From: Brachypterus glaber
Lineage: Eukaryota; Arthropoda; Insecta; Coleoptera; Kateretidae
Assembly: GCA_958510825.1 (NCBI GenBank)
Contig: OY294048.1
Coordinates: forward strand, 18,493,589 to 18,557,588
Length of the DNA stretch: 64,000 nt
Direction: 5' to 3'
Shown here: in pieces, positions 53,146 through 64,000 of the stretch
How positions within the stretch are numbered: the stretch's first letter is position 1
Layout: each line of letters opens with the position of its first letter
Notes under the pieces: model-generated
What the model was told of the DNA's origin: nothing
Seen by the model: only the letters and a program-made list of their open reading frames with translations
Databases searched by the model: none
Translations under genes and position numbers: made by a program

Positions 53146-53579
53146 GTACCTCGTTTGGTTTGGTACAATTTTTTTTTTCAAATAAAAATCTTCTTTTTAG
53201 GAAAACTTCTTTTTCTCACTACCAACCAGGTAAGTTGACATTACTTAATCAAAAAGTCGACAGTGATGGAAAGTACTATATTGAGCAAGGAAAAAAATGA
53301 TTTACCGCGCAATGACACTTACCGCACATAAAAAAAGATCTTTGTTTGAAAAATCAAAAATAAAAAAATATATAAAAATTATTCCAAATTTGTCAATTTT
53401 TTTAATTTTTTCTTGCGAAAATTGAAAAAATTAAATTAAAATAAAATTTATTTAAAAAAAAAATAAAAAATAGATTAAAAAAATGAGTCAAAACAAAAAA
53501 ATCTTAAATATATAATATATATTATTTATAAATCTGCTTTATTTAAAAAAAAAGTCGATGTTCTGGAATTTTGAGGCGC

Positions 53580-53800
53580 TGAATTCAAATCTATTGTCAG
53601 TGGACTTCTACCGATTGGCTTTTGAAATTTTAGAACTTCAAATAATATTTGAAGTTCCAAAATTTATATTCATATTATGACGTTCTATTTTTTGGGTATT
53701 TTCACACATTTTTTGAGTCTAGTTGAAAAATCAGCCGGTAGATGTCCAATTTGACATTAGATTTGAATTCAGCACCACAAAATACATAAAATTGGATAGG
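53580..53800. repeat. inverted-repeat element
   Basis: GCTGAATTCAAATCTA and TTAGATTTGAATTCAGC inverted, with CTACCGATTGG / CAGCCGGTAGATG, and a small central palindrome around AATATTTGAAGTTC. Confidence 0.7.
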
Positions 53801-53902
53801 TCTCTACCCCAGAATAATATACTTTTTTTATTTTGTGGGCCTGTGTAATTATTATTACTTTAGTTTTTTAGGTTACATTTGTAAACTTTATATAATATAA
53901 AC

Positions 53903-54846
53903 TTGACCCAGAAAACCAAAATAGCTTGAAACTAGTGCACTAAATACGAGCTATTATTATCGTCTAGAAGCATCCTTAAAATGTCCTCAAATGCACACAA
54001 CTAGTCCCAATAGTATAGCTCGCATTTTTGTTTCTATTTTTAATTTTTCAGAAACCTAAATGAGCATGCTATTTTCGACAGATAATAGATCGTTAATATC
54101 GGCCTAAAATAGTTCCTTAATATCATGCTATTTTCAATCTAAATAAGTTAAAAATAGTATGCTATAGATGACCTAAATTAGCTCAAAAATATCATGCTAT
54201 TTCCTAGTTGATTTTCGATAGAAATAAAATAGCTCATTTGAGGATTGTCTTTTTGAAAGACCTGAGAAGAACTTATAATTCAAAGATTCGCAAAGCCACT
54301 TTCGTTCATCCATTCTAAAAACTTTAGTGATACTAAACGTCTGTCAAGAAAAAAGAAACAAAATAAATACTATTTTGAAATATTTGCTTGCATTTAGTGC
54401 GAAAACTAGAAGCATTATTAGCGAGCTAAATTGAGGCGATATAAACAGTATATTTTTGACCTAAAATAGTTAATTATTAGCACATTCTTAATTAAACCAA
54501 TATAAACTATATATTTTCAAAATAAAATTGGTCATTTTTAGGTTGTCCTAAATTATATCAAACAAAGGCCTTTGACCTAAAATAGTTTATTAATTTACCG
54601 TCTAAAACTAGAAAGTATTAATTATTAAAAATGGAACCTATAAAAATAAGACCTTAAATTAATATGAAATAGGATACATTTTTCGATATAATTATGAGTG
54701 CTCTTAGACGTGCAATTATAGCGTCCATTTTTCATTAAATTTTTGAGAAATATTTTGAACGTCCAAATATTTCTTAAATTTTTCTTGCTGTATAAAAACA
54801 AGTTTAGGATGCTATATACTAGAATGTCAAGCTGGTTTTCTGGGTA
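53903..54846. mobile_element. TIR element (TTGACCCAGAAAACC)
   Basis: Left TTGACCCAGAAAACCAAAAT and right GGTTTTCTGGGTAA inverted. Internal sequence repeats ATCATGCTATTTTC-like words. 944 bp, no frame. Confidence 0.72.
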
Positions 54847-55254
54847 ATATGACGTGTAATGGCAGTTTTGTTACAGTTCTTTTTAGAGTCATTCTATCTA
54901 GTGGCAATGAATAGAGTGCCTCTAGTTCTTTTAAATATTTACAAAATACAATATTGCAAAATTACAATCATTTTTGTGCAAAAACTTAGCAGAAAAGGGT
55001 TTGAACAAAATTTATAAGGCTTAAGCTTATATAACGCCATTTTCTAATTAAGGCCAGTAAACAGACGAGCCATTTCAGACTATCACTTAAGCGCGCCGCT
55101 ATCTCGATGGGACCAACATGGATGTGCACAGGTTGAACGCATGAGGCCAGACCATGTTTCCGTACGTTTACTATTCTGATAAATGTTTTTTTTGTGGAAA
55201 ATGGGATTCTGTTTTTTAGCAAATTGCTCATTCTCTTATGGGCCTTATTTATAA

Positions 55255-55550
55255 TAGGATTAAAAATACATAGAAAAAACGGATTCCTTGAACCAAGGAC
55301 ACGTGTCTTTGTATATGTTCAAAGCCATATTCTCTTATTTCAAGGCTGGCATTTTCTTGAACCAAAGTCAATGTCCTTAAATGAAGAGCACGGGTTTTGG
55401 AATAAAAATCCGCGCTCTTTATTCAAGGACATTTACTTTGGTTCAAGAAAAGGCCAGCCTTGAAACAAGAGAATATGGCTTTGAACATATCCAAAGACAC
55501 TTGTCCTTGGTTCAAGGAATCCATTTTTTCTATGTATGTTTTATACTTCT
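55255..55550. mobile_element. palindromic element, two ~140-bp arms
   Basis: TACATAGAAAAAACGGATTC with TTGAACCAAGGACA, TTGAACCAAAGTCAATGTCC, then their inverses. Frames on both strands are mirror images of each other, so none is a gene. Confidence 0.88.
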
Positions 55551-55624
55551 TCGTCAAAATTAAGAATACTATGTACCAAAAGTTGTCTTTATTATAGAAC
55601 ATAACCATTAATTTTTTTCAATTT

Positions 55625-56235
55625 TTTTGGTAGTTTTGATTCCCCGCGGGGGCCTTAAAATTAATCAGAATTAAAAAAATATTTTTTTACAAAAATTTGA
55701 AAGTTGTATTATAGGAGTTTTTGAGGTTGAAATCGAATCTGAGAATAAAAAATTCTAATTCCACCCTTGGGCGTGGGCGAGGGGGTAAATATTTTGAAAT
55801 ATTTTCCATATTTTGGTGAAAATTTGTATATAGGGGTTTTTGAGGTTGCTTAAACTGAATATTGAAATATTTTTTCTAAATCCATACCCTTAGGGGTGGG
55901 GAGTGAGTTTTTTGAAATTTAATATATTGGGGTTTTTAAAGTTGTTGAAAGTAAATCTGATAATATTTTTTTTTTATTAAAAATAATATTAAACTCCACC
56001 CCCACGGGGTGGGGGATGATTTTCGTGAAAATTGGTATAAAGAGGTTTTTGAGGTTACTAAAACTGAATCTTAGCTTTAAAAAATACAAATTCATCTCCT
56101 GAGGGCGAGGGGTAATTTTTGTAAAAATGGGTATATTGGGATTTTTGAGGTTGCTAAAAGTGAATTTGATAATAAAAAATCCATTTTATGTGAGGGGTGG
56201 AAAAATGGGAAAGCTTTATTACTGGGCAGTGGATT
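55625..56235. repeat. degenerate minisatellite element, second copy
   Basis: Same blocks as 11130-11850 (TATAGGGGTTTTTGAGGTTG, CACCCCCACGGGGTGG) and same end AAATGGGAAAGCT then TTACTGGGCAGTG. Shared end marks one family. Confidence 0.75.
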
Positions 56236-56302
56236 TTCCAGTGTTTTTACAACAATTATAATAATTAAGAAATTCTTGATCCTTACTCATATTGGAGTTG
56301 AT

Positions 56303-56665
56303 TTAAATAAACCATAGAAAAAATTTTATCTCTCCAAAATATAAATTTATTGTCTATTAAGCAAACATTACAGCGACAATTGTTTCGACTTTTTTAACAT
56401 AAAGTCATTTTCAAGCTACAAATAATGAAAAATTAGGTTGAAAATGGTACAATTCTAATAATGTGTACTCAAGTTATTTTGTTTATAAATTTAAAAAGTA
56501 AGTTTTTCTAAAAGAAATTGTACCATTTTCAACCTAATTTTTCATTATTTGTAGCTTGAAAATGACTTTATGTTAAAAAAGTCGAAACAATTGTCGCTGT
56601 AATGTTTGCTTAATAGACAATAAATTTATATTTTGGAGAGATAACATTTTTTCTATGGTTTAATT
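56303..56665. mobile_element. palindromic element, two ~150-bp arms
   Basis: AAACCATAGAAAAAATTTTA arm (CTCCAAAATATAAATTTATT, CGACAATTGTTTCGAC) and its almost perfect reverse complement, loop about 56445-56515. Confidence 0.9.
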
Positions 56666-56884
56666 ATAATAATGCTGCATAATTAAACCATAAAAAACAT
56701 TATTGGTCCATTCAACAATTTTTTTAAATTTCTCAATAATTTAAAGCTCCCGCTGGTAATCAAGACGACTTTCAAAAAATCTTGAAAAAATTATAGGTTA
56801 TAAGCTATAATTTAGGCAACTTTTGGTACATAGAGCTAGTTGATTGGGCAAAAAAAAATTCACTTTATCCTACTGAGCGTTAAG

Positions 56885-57030
56885 GCATATCCACAGGCTC
56901 ACATAACAACATAGTACATAAGAATGCGATGGCGTGATTGGCTTGATGTGCTGTCATGTATCATGTAAGCCAATCACGGTACCCCATTCTTATGTACTAG
57001 TTGTTATGCGAGCTTGTGGATATGCCTTTA
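56885..57030. mobile_element. 150-bp palindromic MITE, second copy
   Basis: GCATATCCACAGGCTCACAT and inverse, GTGATTGGCTTGATGTG inside; sibling of 34740-34885. Confidence 0.8.
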
Positions 57031-57640
57031 ACATGTAGGTTAACTGGTTTATGTTCGGGATGATTTCTATATGATTTTCGGTAATATCGAGCTTAACCCA
57101 ATAGCGCCCAGATTTGTTTCTAATTTATTATTTTATATTTTGTATCAAATCAGTTAATATCACTTAGTATCACTGAGAGTCAATGGGTTAAGAAAAGAAA
57201 ATAACGTAATTTTACTGCTATCGGAAATCTTATATATAATATATATACATAAATGCATAATATGGATATTATGCATATTATGGATATATGCAAAACATTT
57301 TAGTAGTCCTTACAATGTAAATCTTAAGTAGTAAGGTGAAAAAAATATGTTATAAACCCAGTCATGAAACCTTTTACTAAGTTTGTATGCTATTTTATTT
57401 ACAATCATTAATTAAAATTATTTGTTTATTAGCAAATATGCCGGTTGTCCCGACTAACACAGATCAATCGTTTTCTGGCTTTATTATTAAGGAAGGCTAT
57501 TGAAATTAAATTTATATTAATATAATAATTAAAACGTTATAAGTGTACCTTAAAAAAAGTTTTTTATTATTTCTGAGATATTTTTTGTAACATTTCTTTA
57601 AAACTAAAAAAATAAATAATAATAAAAAAACTGTTCTTTT

Positions 57641-58060
57641 ACACGGAAAAAAAATTATAGCTAGGAGCGCTATAACACACATACCAAGCAAATTATAATC
57701 GCTTATTATATAAATACAAGGCTTTCTCTTACAATTATGGCAGTCAGTGTAAAAATTTATATGAAATACTTTAATTGTTTAGTGAATAATAAAATATAAC
57801 AAATAGTATGGCATTTATAGCTTAAATAGATTTAATTATTGTCCGTGCTAATAATTTTTATAATATAATAAAATTTCTGTAAATTTATAATAGTGCCTGT
57901 AATAATCGTGTCTGTAATATATATAATCGTTTCCAATTTATTTTTAAGATTATTAGTTATTGTGTCCCTTATAATCTATAGCTTAAATCACTATAATTTG
58001 CCACTGTTACCAAATATCTTATAATGTATAGCGCAGAGCCCACTAATTTCTTTCCGTGTA
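57641..58060. mobile_element. short-TIR element
   Basis: ACACGGAAA and TTTCCGTGT ends; inside, many TATAAT words (TTATAATCG, TATAATAAAA). ~420 bp. Confidence 0.5.
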
Positions 58061-58102
58061 TTTCTTTACATTGGCTAAAAAAAGTCTTAATAATATACAT
58101 AT

Positions 58103-59224
58103 ACAGGGTTATTCAGATATAGGTTCAGTAATTTTAATGGGTGATTCTACATAGGAAAATATAAAAAAAAGTTCCTACAAACATGTCTAAAAATGCATCG
58201 TAAGCCCCTTTGAAAGTGGGTAAAAAATCGGTTTTTATTTAATAACTCAGGAACCCATTAGGATATAGCAACGAAGTTTTGCACGGGAACTAATCTTAAT
58301 AAGGCCCATCTTCTCATGTTGTTTCCATGTACTTATTTTAACCAGGGATGTGCCAAACAGGGGGGCCTTATCAGTTTTTTGATCCAAACTTTTTTCTGTG
58401 TAGCTTTTTTGTGATTTTATTTTTGGAATATGATTCCTTAGGTCAAAATACATAAAAAATCTACTCTTGTTGTAATACTGTAGGATTAACCGTTTTCGAG
58501 AATAATCCATTTGAAGGAGAAATTTCGAGGACGAAAAAGTAAATACTAAAAACTTGAAAACCAAAATTTCAATGATGCATCAAAAACTAAGAAAAAAAGT
58601 TTCTATACATGATGGTCGAAAAATGGGTTTTAAAGCTACTATGGCCTTTAAAAATGGTGCCTTTTTAGGAGACCATAGATCCCTTAGAATTGAATTTTGG
58701 AAGTATATATATATATATAAAAGTTTTTTTTCTTATTTTTTGATGTACAGTCCTGCACCATTGAATTTTTGGTTTTCAACATTTTTGTATTTAATTTTTC
58801 GTCCTCCTTCAAATGAAATTTTCTCGAAAACGATTAATCCTACAGTATTACAACAAGAGTAACTTGTTTTATGTATTTGAAATTAGAAAACATATTCCAA
58901 AAATAAAATTACCCAGAAAAAGGTTTGGGACAAAAAAAAACTGATAAGGCCCCCCCGTTTCGCACACAACTGTTTAAAATAAGTATATGAAAATAACATA
59001 CGAAGTTGGGCTTTATTAAGATTAGTTCCCTTGCAAAACTTTGTTGCTATATCCTAAAGGGTTCCTGAGTTCTTAAATAAAAACCGATTTTTTTAGCCAA
59101 TTTCAAAGGGGTCTAGATCCCTTACGATGCATTTTTGGAAATATGTTTATGTGAACTTTTTAACATATTTTTCTTTGTAGAATCACCCCTTAAAATTATT
59201 GACCCTATTTCTAACTAACCCTAT
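58103..59224. mobile_element. family B fold-back element copy
   Basis: Left ACAGGGTTATTCAGATATAG, right inverse; the halves share ATCCTAAAGGGTTCCTGAG (inverse near 58250), and CTTACGATGCATTTTTGGA. Internal frames are repeat-derived. Confidence 0.82.
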
Positions 59225-59716
59225 ATATAATATACATGTATTATTTCACCAAAAATACTATAAATTTTATTAATAAAATTATGTTATAAAGAACCTTACG
59301 AAGTTCACTTATTTGGATTGCAGTTAAAGGTAGAGCGAATAAAATATCTATTATTATTGTCATATACCTTAATTGTTAAAAATTAATAAACTTTCACTTG
59401 GGTAAAATATCTGTAGTGTTTAAATACTAAACAATTTTAAAGTACGGCTAAATAAAAGTACCACAAGTAGCATAAAAAGAGGCTGAAATTAACTTTATCC
59501 AGATTAAAATATAAAGAAATACAGTACCTGTTCTAGTTTTTTTACTTGAAACCCTTAACCATAGAGGCTAATAAACAAATTACTGTGATTTTAATAAAAT
59601 AATTAATCAGGATTAATTAGGAATAATATTCCAATTAAAATTAATTATAATTTAAATATAAATAATAAAAAAGTCCAAGTTGATTAATGTAACAAAAATA
59701 AAAATATTAGTATTTC

Positions 59717-60118
59717 AATGGCGATTTCTCCCAGGGACAAAAGTTCTACCCAAAAAGGATAAAAGACATACATACACTCCCACTTCCGCCCAACCAAACA
59801 AATTCTGTATTTGTTCTTTGTTGAACAAATACAATATTTACTTGGCCGGGCGAAAAGTGTAACTATATTATTTTTATTAAAGAAATTACTGGCGCCATCT
59901 AAATTTTAGTAGAATTATCTTATTCTACAGATTCACATTAGCTATGTTCGTTCGTGCCGCTCAGTGCTACACTTTCCGGCCAACCAAATAAATACTCTAT
60001 TTTTTGTATGAAAAACAAATACAGTATTTATTTGGTTGGCTGGAAAGTGTAGCACAAATGAGATAGAGATAGGGTAGACGTCTTTTGTTTCATAATTCTA
60101 GTTGTAGAGAGCTCCATT
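59717..60118. repeat. duplicated ~400-bp unit, copy 1
   Basis: AATGGCGATTTCTCC to GTAGAGAGCTCCATT, about 95% like 63239-63646 in direct orientation. Contains two hairpins: CCAACCAAACAAATTC...GTATTTACTTGGC and CCAACCAAATAAATAC...GTATTTATTTGGTTGG. Confidence 0.85.
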
Positions 60119-60925
60119 AAATTTGCACATAAAAATGATGTCAAATAAGCTATATCAAAAGAAAAAGCTATTTAAAAAACTTTTGTTTATGCACACTTAT
60201 AGCTTGTTAACCCAACATGTTGGGTTAACTGTCATAAATTTTATGTCGATAGATTTAATAATAAAGCCAAACAACAAATTATCTCTATTAGCTGGTACAC
60301 CCGGTATGTTATTCGTGAATATTAAATGGAAATAGGAAGATTAATAACTAGTCCAAATTTACTAGAAAAAATATTAATCATCTCACTGCGCATGCTTAGT
60401 AATTAAGCATAATATAATATTATGTTGACACACTAAACCTTCCCGTGCGTATGTGATAACATAGGCCCACAAAAAAAGCCAATTACCACTTTTAAATATA
60501 CTATATTTTTCTTACACTGATAACGAGCTAGCTTAAAATCTTCAACGTTCTTTAGCACCTGAACTATTGGAATTTGGGATATGTGACCGAAGGCACTTTT
60601 GATGAAGGAATCAAGAACTACATACAAATTTATTCAAATTTCGGCCAAATCTGACTGAAACCACTTTTTTGGTGCACCGCGGTGCTCTAGATTTTCAGAG
60701 CGACCTAGCACCTAAACTGTTGGGCAATGTGAATAAAAATTTAGCAAAAGCTTTTTCTTGACATGTATGTCTACTTGAATTTTATGTTTCTTATCTTATG
60801 GTTTTTGCAGTCTGAACAATTAATTACTACCATGAAAAAAGAACCAAGACATTTTAAACATCTGGAATTAATATTTTTATATGTAGAAGAAAAATATATT
60901 AAAATTTTGTATTTGTATTTCTTGT

Positions 60926-60985
60926 CAAAATCAATGGAGAGCCCCTACAGCACTTGGAGCTTATTTGGAGCTCTCCCTTGAATCT
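60926..60985 (+). mobile_element. LINE 3'-end hairpin fragment
   Basis: AATCAATGGAGAGCCCCTAC and TTATTTGGAGCTCTCC match the end at 27105-27185. Confidence 0.45.
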
Positions 60986-60989
60986 ACAC

Positions 60990-63235
60990 AATAAAGAATA
61001 AAGAATTAAAATGTTTTAGTAAAAGCTAGTTTTGGTACATTAAAAGTAATAAACCAAAACTAGCTTTTACTAGCTAAAGATTTTTAGAAAAAGCTTTTGC
61101 AAAATGTTTGTTCACACTACCCACTGGGTAGTGTGCCAGGAAACACTTTTCAGTATATCGAGAACAATAACATTTAAAAATTTCAAACAAATCTGACTAA
61201 AACCACTATTTCATAAGGGGGAGCCAGCGTGCTCGTTACTGTGAAGTACGTTTTCAGCACCCAAATATACGTAAGAAAAATATAGTCTGGTCACCCTCTT
61301 CAGTCCCATGGGACCTGTGACCAGGTCTGGCCAAAAAAATGTATTTATAACTTAATTTATTTAAAAAAATAACAGTGGCCTAGAAATTTTGTAGATTTAA
61401 AGGTACTGAAATAATTTTAAAATGTTAAGGTTAAGGTTAAGAGTAATTGAAGTAATTTTTGTGGGTGCGAGTAATTATTTTTTCTAGTTCCGTTAAATTG
61501 GACCATAAACCAAGACTAAATATATACAATAATTAAAAATATTCGATGTTGTCACGTTTCTGGAAGTGCCAAATTTAATTATTCGACTCATTCTTATTTA
61601 ATGGCATATAACTTTATCCTCGGCTAGCTTGAATTGTTCAACCTAAAAAATACTTTTTGTTAATAAACTTTTAATCAGTTATTAATATACATATACTGAT
61701 AGAGCTAACCAATTATTTAACGCTTATCTGGGATTATTTTTATTTATAATTTGTTACAAATTTTATTTAAATACAAAAAAGAATAAAACTAGAAATATTA
61801 CCGAGTGACCCAGCTAACACAGATCTTTCATTTCTTGAATTTAATATTAAAACTATCAAAATAAAATTTATTCATCCAACCAGCAATGCATAAACAAAAG
61901 TTTTCTACTAGAATTTGTTTTTGAGATATAGTTCACAACATTTGAATATGCAATTTTAATAAAAATACTAAAATTTAAAAAATATGTTAACTATTACATT
62001 ACATACATACATTAATCAAATAATTTTTCATAATTTATACCGAAATAATTTTATTTGGGATCATACTAATTTATTATTTTATCAAAATAACAATAAAATA
62101 TCAAAACTCTCTTCCAGACGTAACTAATGTATTTTTATCATTTTAATCTAAATAAAGTTTATTCACTCTCTTTTCATGCTACTTAAAGTACTTTGACTTA
62201 AGTCGTATGTACGTTATAATTTTTTATTGTTTAAATACTAAAGCAATTTATCCAAGTTAAAGTTTATTTAATTTTGACTATTTCACAAACAATATATAGA
62301 CCAATTAAAACTTTGCATTTTTAGTTTATTGGCCAATCAGATCAAAATAAATCTTTTTTGCACAAGTGCAATTATCACTTGTACTATGGAAACAAGAAAC
62401 TGACAGTTGCTGACATCTTAATAAATGTTATATTTTTGCATTGATAAGCAATATAAATGCTTATTTTATTACCAAAACATCCTAGGTATAAACCCTAATT
62501 AATTCCAGATAATATATTATATTTTATGCACTTTCCATTTTGAAAGCTTTAAATCACAGATATTCATAAATTTTAATTCATTTAATTGAATTTTCGTATT
62601 AAAAGCAGGCCACTCGAAACTAATTTAAACATTTATTAAAAATATATTTACAGTAACGAAGTAAATAATTTACTTCTTTTAAATGACGGAAATCAAAACA
62701 TCAAATGACTGCGCTGGTACCAGTACAGCGTTGCCAAACTTTATTAGAAACCGATCGCAAATTGTTTTGGAAAAACCCGTTATTTTATTTATTTTCAGTT
62801 GAAAACTAAACTTTTTAAACAAAAACAGCAATGATCTTTATTTAATTGCTAAAATATATGATAACAACTATTATATTGAAATAATCTTAAGCATAAAATA
62901 TCCCTCAAGCAAAGTTTAGACTTGGCAACATGCGCGAACAAGTGAACATCGTGGTTTTAAAAAGCGCGGCCAATTTGAGATTTAAATTTTTAATTATAGT
63001 TGTAAAGTAATATTGTTGTTTAGTTCTTAAATTTTTAATTTAAATATGAAACAACATTATACATGGTAAAATTATATACTTCCTTATTCTGTTTGTAAAA
63101 TAGTCTTTCAAAATACCATTCGTGCATGTTGAATTATACATAATTTTTTTACTGTATATAAAAAAACATTTTGCTTAAGGAAATTGTTTTAGTGCATTTT
63201 TTATCAAAATTCCTCGACCTGCGGTCTCAGAATTT
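60990..63235. other. intergenic, no supported gene
   Basis: AT-rich. A perfect short palindrome AGTAAAAGCTAGTTTTGGT and its inverse lies at 61020-61074. CTAACACAGATC at 57451 and 61815 suggests a further dispersed repeat. No coding sense found. Confidence 0.4.
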
Positions 63236-63238
63236 TGT

Positions 63239-63646
63239 AATGGCGATTTCTCCGGTTAGATTAGACAGGGACAAAAGTTCTACCCAAAAAGGATAGAAGA
63301 CATACATACACTCCCACTTCCACCCAACCAAACAAATTCTGTATTTGTTCTTTGTTGAACAAATACAATATTTACTTGGCCGAACAAAAAGTGTAACTAT
63401 ATTATTTTTATTAAAGAAATTACTGGCGCTATCTAAATTTTAGTAGAATTATCTACAGATTCACATTATCTATGTTCGTTCGTGCCGCTCAGTGCTACAA
63501 TTTCCGGCCAACCAAATAAATACTGTATTTGTTGTATGAAAAACAAATACAGTATTTATTTGGTTGGCTGGAAAGTATAGCACAAATGACATAGAGGTAG
63601 GGTAGACGTCTTTTGTTTTATAATTCTAGTTGTAGAGAGCTCCATT
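63239..63646. repeat. duplicated ~400-bp unit, copy 2
   Basis: Same unit as 59717-60118, with an extra GGTTAGATTAGA near its start and a few substitutions. Both hairpins conserved. 3.5 kb separates the copies. Confidence 0.85.
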
Positions 63647-64000
63647 GCAATTGCCAAGCAAAATATTTTTTTAATAATAATTTTTAAAAAATTATCGATG
63701 ATTCAACATGCACTTATGATATTACTACTGACAATTTATATGACATAATTTTAGCAAAACCTTAACTGCAGTCAAAATAAGTGAATTTCGTAAGGTTCTT
63801 TGCATTTTATTACTAAAGATTATAGATTTCTTTATAAAAATTAATCAAGAATATAGCCCATATGGCCTAAACAAATCTTAATAATATTAAACTATTTCAT
63901 AATTAATTTTTGTCAGCCCATGTTAAAAATTTAAAGAATAGTCAAATATTTTAAAATAGTCAGTTTAAAAACTTATATTCCAAAAGTAAGAGCCATAAAA

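Noticed and set aside
55194..55608. Frames on both strands in 55194-55608
   Set aside because: They are translations of the two arms of a palindromic element.
58247..58862. Pair of ~100-residue frames
   Set aside because: Inside a family B fold-back element; each is the mirror of the other arm, as at 4873-5097.

Overview
This window is nuclear DNA from an insect. It is AT-rich, intron-rich and crowded with repeats. Two insect gene families can be assembled by hand from short exons with consistent splice phases: a takeout/juvenile-hormone-binding-like secreted protein on the + strand, and a kainate-type ionotropic glutamate receptor on the - strand. Mobile DNA found in insects fills the rest: mariner/Tc1 and DUF4817-type transposases, CR1/Jockey- and R1/I-like LINE fragments, tRNA-derived SINEs, a hAT-like element with an 8-bp target duplication, and many fold-back (long-TIR) elements. 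A beetle is plausible, but the species cannot be told from the sequence.

Layout. 1-10.6 kb holds the last four exons of the takeout-like gene (1758-1896, 8536-8669, 9231-9383, 10470-10621). Its first big intron contains nested fold-back elements and a four-copy 351-bp tandem array. 10.6-14.6 kb lies between the two convergent genes and holds a minisatellite and a 5'-truncated LINE. 14.66-47.93 kb is the whole glutamate receptor. Twelve coding exons on the - strand join in phase into 883 codons plus stop, with signal peptide, amino-terminal domain, S1, M1, pore loop, M3, S2 and M4. No frameshift or stop is seen. Its introns carry a mariner relic, an R1/I-like LINE, a transposon nested inside a palindromic element, a 3.2-kb TIR element filled with a higher-order minisatellite, and SINEs. 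47.9-64 kb is upstream of the receptor start. It has no gene that I recognise, only transposon-derived repeats (hAT-like, several fold-back elements, a duplicated ~410-bp unit).

The two genes have no obvious shared function. Takeout-like proteins carry small hydrophobic ligands. The receptor is a glutamate-gated cation channel subunit of muscle or neurons. They simply converge tail to tail. Most long open frames in the window are chance or repeat-derived; the real coding sequence is in short exons, some below 100 bp. One receptor exon (85 bp) sits in a local duplication that left a truncated second copy of its 3' half in the next intron.
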